From assembly GCF_037042905.1 (NCBI RefSeq), contig NW_026974141.1, positions 5,882,001 through 5,946,000 on the forward strand: a stretch of 64,000 nt of DNA, written 5' to 3'. A program made the translations under genes and the position numbers. This document shows positions 35,862 through 44,900 of the stretch, one piece after another. Under the pieces are notes generated by a model. That model searched no databases, was not told the DNA's origin, and saw nothing but the letters and a program-made list of their open reading frames with translations. The DNA is from Lytechinus pictus (taxonomy: Eukaryota > Echinodermata > Echinoidea > Temnopleuroida > Toxopneustidae). Numbering within the stretch: the stretch's first letter is position 1; every line of letters starts with the position of its first letter.

Positions 35862-35934
<73 letters not shown>

Positions 35935-38900
35935 GATAAAGGTTAATTAGCATAATACTGACCGTTTCACGAAGATCGAGAAGCCTGCCATTGACATCAA
36001 CACCAAAACGAAAATGATCGTCGCAGTTACAAGCAGGGCCGTAGTTAAGAAACCTCTGCTCTCCTCGGCTTTTCTATCTGCAGTATTTCCTATACAAAAT
36101 ACCAAAAGGTTTGAAAAAGGGTTTTAATCTAATTTTTTTTCCATATCATATTTGGTGCTTCATGTTATATATAACCATGTCAACTAACCACTGTTTTAAC
36201 TTTTTCGGTTAGTAAAGAAAAAAAGAGAAACCTCTCAATTATGTAAATGTACTGAGATGTTTCCAAACAAGGTGTATGATGATAATGATAGATACATATT
36301 GATTAGTTTTTAGATATTAAGCAATTTAACAAGAAAAATATTCATTTGATGTAATTTGATATAAACAAGTTGCATATACAATGAAATTAACACAACACAA
36401 CCTACTTTTCAGCATAGATGTCTATTCATGGTATTTTTATGGCATATTATGGTACATTATAATTTTGAAAGCCGAATGCATTGATCAAATACATACCTGG
36501 AACGGGACTAACATGGCCAAGGGATGGTCTTGGAATAGGGCAATCAATGGCCCTTCCCCGCCATTTACCATCCCGGTGACATTCCCAAATGAACCAATCA
36601 GAGTCGCCGTTGCAAGTGACGTTGACCTCGTCGCCGACCTTGTAGCGAGGTCTTAAATTCTCGACAGATGAAACAGCCGGTATGATTGGTGGGTTGCATT
36701 CTATACATAAGTAGGGAAGCCATAGTCATGATAGTGGAAGTTACAATGAAAAACGTCAATTAGGAAAGACGTTCTTGCTCACTTTATCAATCTATATAAA
36801 CTGATGGTAGTTTGTTAATCCTTATTACTTCTTGAATTCGTTCTGGTGTGGGATTTCGAAAACTCGTTATCGAGTTATACGAATAGGACTAGACTTATTG
36901 ATCCAACGGATAATCCAAGGGATGTGGCTAGCGGAACTTAGGCAGGGTTGGATCATCGTTGAATATATATATATATATATATACAGTGTGTATCAAACAA
37001 AAGTTTACACTTTAAAAAGCCCTGGGAATTAAACAATATACAACATATGAGTAATTTTTTCACATGTATTCTTGGGTTTTGGTCTCTTCTATCCAATGAA
37101 AGTAAAAGATTTGTCAGTGAGCACTGTCCATTTTTGTAAAGCTCGCATAATTGTGTTTGCGCAGAAATGCTCGTTTTCAAGCTGTGTCAATGGGAAAGGG
37201 CGAAATCAAACTTACCCTGCTAAACATTTCTCTTGCACTTTCAGTCAGTTGAAATAAAACGGATACATTCAAGCATTTTCTAACAATTTTGCCACCCATT
37301 TAAAGTGGTTTACATTTGATTTTTCATTTAATACTTGTTTCTCCACACTTTTTCCAAGCTTGACAATGATTAACAAAATGAAAATCAAACCTTAGCCATT
37401 TCATGTAAATCACAGCTCAGTGTATTAAAAGCAAATATCGTCACGATAACTGCATAACTATTTCAAAGTTCTGCACAAATCATTTTTCGCTAACTTTTCA
37501 AAAGTAAGTGGTGCTCACTCAAGCGGACTTATTTTTCGACAGTTATATCGTCATTTGCTCAAATGGATCTGTACCAATGTTAAAATGTGGAAAAATCGTC
37601 AGGATATTACAAATGTATAATTTTACAGGATTTTTTCTAAGTGTAAACTTTTTTTGATACGCACTGTATATTGTTTGTTTCGTTTTGCTCATTAGAAATC
37701 ATTGATATATTTTGCGAAAATGGGGTTGTAATTTAAAATCATAGTTTTTTTATTTGCTATTGACTTATTAGTTAATACATTGCTTGCCTCTCCGGATACA
37801 GTTTTATATTTGCCTAACGGTGGAGCGTTGTGACAGCATCTTGTAACAAAAACTCGCTAATGTGGGGGTTTACATACCTACATCTGGTTCCTTGCACACT
37901 ATGTTTTGTCCAATCCATAACCCTTCTCGACATACCAAGAGGAAGGAACTATGATCTTCATCGCATGTCACGTTAACCCTATCGCTAGGTTTGTATGAGA
38001 GACGAAGATTCTGGTTGGTTGAATGACGGGGAATGACCGGAGCACTACAGAAGGTTTGATGAGAGGCACCTGTATGTTTTCAAAACGCCAATACGATTTA
38101 ATGGAAGAAAAAAAAGAGAATATTCAAACAATTTAAACTTGGTGTAATACACACTGAAAACGTTGTTTAAGATTTTAAGCACGTTTTTTAAACTTGTCAC
38201 TCACAGCTACTATTTAATGTCATCTAAATTGTTAAAACAAGTTAAACAAAATATTTTTTAACAAAATGGATTGAAAGTTTATCAGGGTAAGATTGGTACC
38301 ATTGGTGATTTTTGAAATTTTCAAAAAATTGTAGAATGTAGTAAATTTACAAAGGAGTTTTCGGTGGCAATAAATAGGCGCGCAAAACACACTTTAAAAT
38401 AAAACTAATGTTCAACGTTTCGTTTGTAATGCCAACGTCTCTGGAGTTTATAATTACGTTGTATGCCCTTTGCAGGCTAGGCTTTCTTATGCCTTGAGCG
38501 AAATCAATCATAACTATTTATCATTAACACATTTATCATAACTATGTTCATGAATTAATACATAAAATAAGCATGTATACATTTCGGGGAAAAAACTAAA
38601 GTAGGAAAGACATACCCGGATCAGGCGCAGGGCAAGCGATATTTGGTCCAGTCCATATTCCATCATTGTTACATCGAAGGGTGAACTGAGAACTACCTCC
38701 GTCACAGGATACAATCACCTCGTCATTAGCATTATAGGCCAATTGTTGTCCCTCAATACTTGAATATCTCGGGATAGCAGGAGCATTGCATTGTCTTGGA
38801 ACTATTTTGGAAATGGGGGATTTAAATGGACATGAAATGAAATATAAATTAGAATAGATTTCCCTAACTTCATTTCTTTATGTCCTCATCTCTTTATCGA

Positions 38901-41900
38901 GGATCTGCACATGAAAGGAAATGATACAATACGCCCGAACACTTTTTTAGGGAAAAAAAGGGGCAGTAAAATTTAATATATTATGTGTTTAAAAACGTGT
39001 TGATTTTCATAACACCTATTGTTATCCAAGAGAGGTCTAGAACAAAAGAATGCGAATGTATCAACGTACTTGCAAAAAAACCAAATAAACAAATATCTAT
39101 ATTATTTTTATCTGAACTCAATGTCATTACCAATACAATGACTCTAAATTAACTCTAATACATGACTATTGCAGTAAAAATATTGATGAATTTATCATTA
39201 ATTACCTTGTGGAGGTTCTGGACAAGATACCGCCTGCCCTTTCCATAGACCGTTCGTGTCACACTTTAGGATAAACTGAGTGGAGCTTCCATCACATGTC
39301 ACAGTGATTATATCACTATAGTCATAGCTCATTTGAAAGTTCTGAATTGTTGCATATCTTGGGACGTATGGTGCGTTGCATTTTACGGGAGCTGTGAATA
39401 AAAAAAAATAATTAATGGAATGATAGGATAGCAGTTCTCAGAGATATTCTTAGCTTTAGCGTAATAATTCAATCTAATACTGAGAAAATATATATTTACT
39501 TTAGTCAAGCTTATAAGAACAAATACCAAATGGCAAAAGAAAGACCAATGAAAATACGATGCGATTAAACATGATCCCATGTTTATTACACATATCCTTC
39601 ACGGACATGTTTTAGTGATTGGCTCAATCACAAAGAAGCTACAGGAAATCAACATCAAAATTGAATATGACTGGAACAATCATACAGCCACACACAAACC
39701 ATTCTGGTGAAGTCCCGGCAAACGGGGATAATCTGAACAAGGTATGTGTCTGCGTGTACCCCACTCAGCCACACATAGACATACACTGTGCTCAGATTAT
39801 TCCCAGCTTACTGGGACATCCCCCGGGATCTGTGTGTGGCAGTGTGATTTTTCCAGTCATTCAAAATTTCGATTTTAACTTCCTGTAACCCTTTTGTGAT
39901 TAAGCCAATCACTAAAACATGCATTGAACGATATATCTAGTAAACTGGAAAGTTTGTTTCATCCCATCTCAATTTCAACATCTTTGCCATTATTATACAC
40001 TTTGGATTCGGAACCAATTAATGTGATGGGCTACATAAAAAAACATAAAAGAACATAAAAATACAATTACTATTAAAGACATATTGAACTACTGGTATGT
40101 ATTAAATCAAGAAAACCATGTACGTTGTCGATACCCTGCTGGAAAAACACAATGTGAACATATTATTTACACTATGAAAAGGCTCAAATTCAAGAGTGTA
40201 AAGATATGTTTACACTGTGGACATCTCGGCAGTGTGACTGTTCACAGCATGTTCGAAATCATGATCAACTATGTCAACATGTGATTCATGCTTTTAGAAT
40301 GCTCAAATTTAATATTGTGAAGCTGATTTCACATGGCGTTCCACACTGTGGGTTACTGTCTTCTTTCCAGAGGGTCAGTAGGTAGATCGCACCAAGATTT
40401 GTTCTACAATTGGATTACTTTCTTACGTCTGTAAGGTTCTGGACAAGACACCACTGGGCCACTCCATAGGCCATGCATGTGACACATGAGGGTGAACTGT
40501 GTAGTACTGTTGTCACACGTTACGGTTATTATTTCATTGAAGTCGTAGCTCATCCTGAGGTCTTGTATTGTGGCATACCTTGGGACGTAAGGGGCGCTGC
40601 ATTGCACTAGGGCTGTGGAAATAAAATAATTAAAATGTTTGCTACACATTTTGACATCAGGACACAGTTCAACGTTTAAAGGTCAAGTCCACTCCAACAA
40701 AATGTTGATTAGAATCAATAGAGAAAAATCAGACAAGCACAATGTTGAAAATTTCATCAATATCGGATGTAAAATAAGAAAGTTCTGACATTTCAAAGTT
40801 TCGCTTATTTTTAACAAAATAGTTATATGAACGAGCCAGTTACATCCAAATTAGAGAGTCGATGATGTCACTCACTTACTATTTCTTTTGTGTTTTATTG
40901 TTTGAATTATACAATATTTCAATTTTTACGAATTTGACGATTAGGACCTCCTTGCCTGAACCACAAAATGTTAAAATAATGGAATTCCACGTATTCAGGG
41001 AGGAATGAAACTTCATTTCACATGACAATGACGAGAAAATCAAAATATTTCATAATTCATATAATAAAATACAAAAGAAATAGTGAGTGAGTGATGTCAT
41101 CTGTTCCCTCATTTGCATACCGACCGGGATGTGCATATAACTCTTTTGTGAAATGAAGCGAAACTTTAAAATGTCATAACTTTCTTATTTTACATCCGAT
41201 TTTGATGAAATTTTCAGTGTTATGCTTGTTGAATTTTTCTCTTTTATTCGAATCAAGTTTTTGTTGGGGTGGACTTGTCCTTTAAGAAAAAGTGAGTCTA
41301 AATAAGAATAAAAGAAAGTTCCAATGTCGAAAAAAAAAAAAATCCCCAGAATAACAAAAATTAAACATTAATATTATACATGCTACCGACTTGAATGAAT
41401 TATAAAAACAATGTATACGTTATAACACCACATTTATAGAGATGCGTTGAACTTCTGTTATATACTAATATTGTAATGTTATGAAGATTCCAAATGCTAA
41501 ATTCTTGATAAGACGACGGAAATGGAATCATCTTTGTCGACGATCACAGGAATTTTGATTCTACACTTTTAGCAACTTCACTAATATAAAGAACTGATTT
41601 AAATTCTTACGTCTGTAAGGTTCGGGACAAGATACCACTGGTCCACTCCAAAGGCCATGCTTGTGACACATGAGGGTGAACTGTGTAGTACTGTTGTCAC
41701 ACGTTACGGTTATTCTTTCATTGAAGTCGTAGCTCATCCTGAGGTCTTGTATTGTGGCATACCTTGGGACGTAAGGGGCGCTGCACTGCACTGGGGCTGT
41801 AGAAACAAAATAATTAAAATCGAAATAAATGCTATTTATGTTTGGTACACATTTAAACATCGGGACAAAGTTCAACGTTTAAAAAAAAGTGATGTTGAAT

Positions 41901-44900
41901 AAGAAAAAAAAAACGTTACAATGTTGAAAAAAAAAAAAATCCCCAGAATAACAAAAATCTAACATTGATATACATGCTACCGACTTGAATGAAATATAAA
42001 AACAATGTACACGTTTCTAAATAGCACGACAATTATAGAGATGCGTTGAACTTATTTTAAATACCAATATTATAAAGTTATGAATATTCCAAAGGCTAAA
42101 TTCTTAATCAGAAGAAGATCATTGAATCATCTTTGTCGACAATCACAGGGATTTCGATACCCACTCTTAACAACTTCACAAAAAAAAAATTAAATTCTTA
42201 CGTCTGTAGGGTTCCGGACAAGACACTACTGGGCCACTCCATATGCCATGCGTGTGACATCTGAGGGTGAACTGTGTAGTACTGTTGTCACATACTACGG
42301 TTATTCGTTCATTGAATTCATAGCTCGTTTTGAGGCCCCGGATTGTGGCATACCTGGGGACGTACGGGGCGCTGCAATTCTCTGGAGCTGTGAAGAAAAT
42401 AAATAAAACATTCCAAAACAATAGGGATTAATAATAATATTCAGCATTTATATAGCGCTTTAATAACACGTCGGAACGACAACTCTAAGCGCTTTAAAGA
42501 TATTTTTATCACACCGGTCGTCGGATCCTTGCATGCTCACTCTGAGATAACAAATAACAATAATAATAATGATAATAATAGGCCTTTATATAGCGCCATC
42601 TATCTATAAATATTATATTCTGAGGCGCACGAGAACATGAGAAAGTTTGGATGAGTTTCAAAGTGCCAATAACTAATACTGTTAAAGTAAGGTGCATTCA
42701 TGGATCTGCTTTACCTCAACGCACATATAAAACATCAACAATGACGAAAACAAAATGTCGACTGAATTGGATGAAATGGTATCACTACCTTCAATTGGTG
42801 CAGGACAAGAAAGAACGCTTCCCGTCCAGAATCCATCAGAGTTACACCGAAGGTTATAGCTGTCCGTACTGTTGTCACATGTGATCCTAACACTGTCGCC
42901 AACATTGTAGTCCAAACGAAGGTTATCAATTGACCCATACTTCGGGATGTACGGACTGTTACATCGTATCGGTTCTGTAATGTGACAAACACATTGCAAG
43001 TATTAATGATGTCTCATACAACGGGGGCCTGACATAACGCACCACCCTATATGTGGACTGGTAACTCGCAGAAATGATTTCTGTAATAATTTCAAAAGGA
43101 AATCCCTTCACATTAGTTATTTTAACGTACAAATTACATTAGATCATTGACAGGCAAGGTGCAAAATCACAATATCACTATAAAAATGAATGAAGAAAAT
43201 CCATGTGAATCATGTACACAGCCTATTTATGTCATTTGGAATGGATTCTACACAAAATAAAGTGGCTTTTGGGAGAAAGAAAAGTTTATATATTTTAACA
43301 ACTTCTATAAATTAATGTTATAATTCCATATACTGATAATGAAATCTGGAACAAAAAGTGACAGTTGTATCATTGCATGGGCCATGGCAGGGATAATGAT
43401 TATGTAATCTTAACAACTCAACAAATACCAAGAATTTGTGTAAGTACTTACGTCTGTAAGGTTCTGGACAAGACACGACTGTGTCACTCCATAGGCCATG
43501 CGTGTGGCATTGGAGGGTGAACTGTGTAGTACTGTTGTCACATGTTACGGTTATTCGTTCATTGAAGTCGTAGCTCACAAATCACAAGTCACAAATGGAA
43601 ATTAATATAAATTTAATCCTACAATCTCCGTAAAGTGAAGGATTTCCAAAATACAAAGACGCAGTGAACAGCTTGTACTTTGAAAAATGCTCAGGGGCCT
43701 TTCCGATTTTGTCTTAATATACATTGTTTTGATAAGTATATTCCTAATTCCAATTCTTCACAAACCAGACTTACTTTCTACAGGTGCCGGGCAAGCTTGT
43801 ACCTGTCCCTCCCAGAGTCCACCAGTGCGACATCGGAGTGCGAATCGAACCGAGCTATTATCACATCTTACATTTACCCTGGCGCCCAAGTCGTAAGATG
43901 TTAGAAGATTTCGAGCGGATATCTTGGAATATCTTGGAATGCTAGGAGCGTTACACATTGTAGGGGCTGAAAACATGAATTTCAGAAAGTATGATGAGTT
44001 CAGGCAAATGGATTTAATGTTATTAAGCACAAGGCAGTTGAACTTTTACGAGGAATAAGATTTTATACGAATTTAAGAGATAATAATTCCGAAAATATAA
44101 AATAGAATAAACCTGACATCGATATAAATAACAACCTACAATAATAAAATGGAGAGAAAGAGAGAAAACAGATATGTCAAACAGGAACACATCTACGGAT
44201 ATGTGATAAAGAACTTCTGTTCAATCAAATTATACTGATGCTTTAAATTGTTTAATAATTTGGACGAAACAACAAGTATACTCTGCTCGTGTGGAAAAAA
44301 CCATACCTAATTTTGAGAAAATTAAACAATATATAAGAAAATGTTACAAAAATGAGAGGCAAATCAGTATTATGGAAAACAAAACACATAAATTTGATAA
44401 AAAATTGGTAAATTTCGAAAGAATTCTTGTCATTTTGTAATAAGATTTCCGGACCTTTATATGTATTTCTGTTTAATGTAAACATATTTTCATGATGAAT
44501 GTGCAGTGTGTTTCGGGTGGGAGGTGATCAATTATTGTTGGAGTGGCCTTGTTCGGTGCTCATTTGTTCTTTGCTGCTGCAAGTGTCGGCGGCGGAACGG
44601 ATGGGTGTAGGACATGGCCACTCTAGTATCGGTTGCCTTGTGCTTGAAACGCCCTGTAGGCCTATACTTTGTACAAAATTATGCTATGTGTGTATGATAT
44701 GTTATTTCATTTATATCATTGTTAAAATATTAATGCAAATATATGCCCTATCGGAGGGAAATAAAAAAAAGCTTTAAAAAAAAAAATTATACTGATCACC
44801 GATCAAAAATCGAGCATTGGATCACCTTTGTCGGCATTTGCAGGGACTTAAATTCGACAATTCAGAAGAAGATAATTGATTCGTCTTTGTCGACAATCGC

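Larger units (their letters stand above)
35107..35866 (-). mobile_element. Penelope-like element fragment with inverted terminal repeats
   Basis: A ~70-base block (35107-35176, TAGTATAGTAATAGGGTGGA to CCCTGAGGGTTCATCA) recurs inverted at ~35795-35866. Between them lies the endonuclease part of a Penelope-like retroelement on the minus strand. The inverted arm at the right is shared with the start of that coding segment, where the hammerhead core is degraded (ATGATGA, GAAT). The reverse transcriptase domain is missing, so this is a 5'-truncated, rearranged copy sitting in gene A's last intron. Confidence 0.8.

Noticed and set aside
36381-36656. Plus-strand 91-codon frame over the 36.5-kb CCP exon
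   Set aside because: Antisense shadow of that exon.
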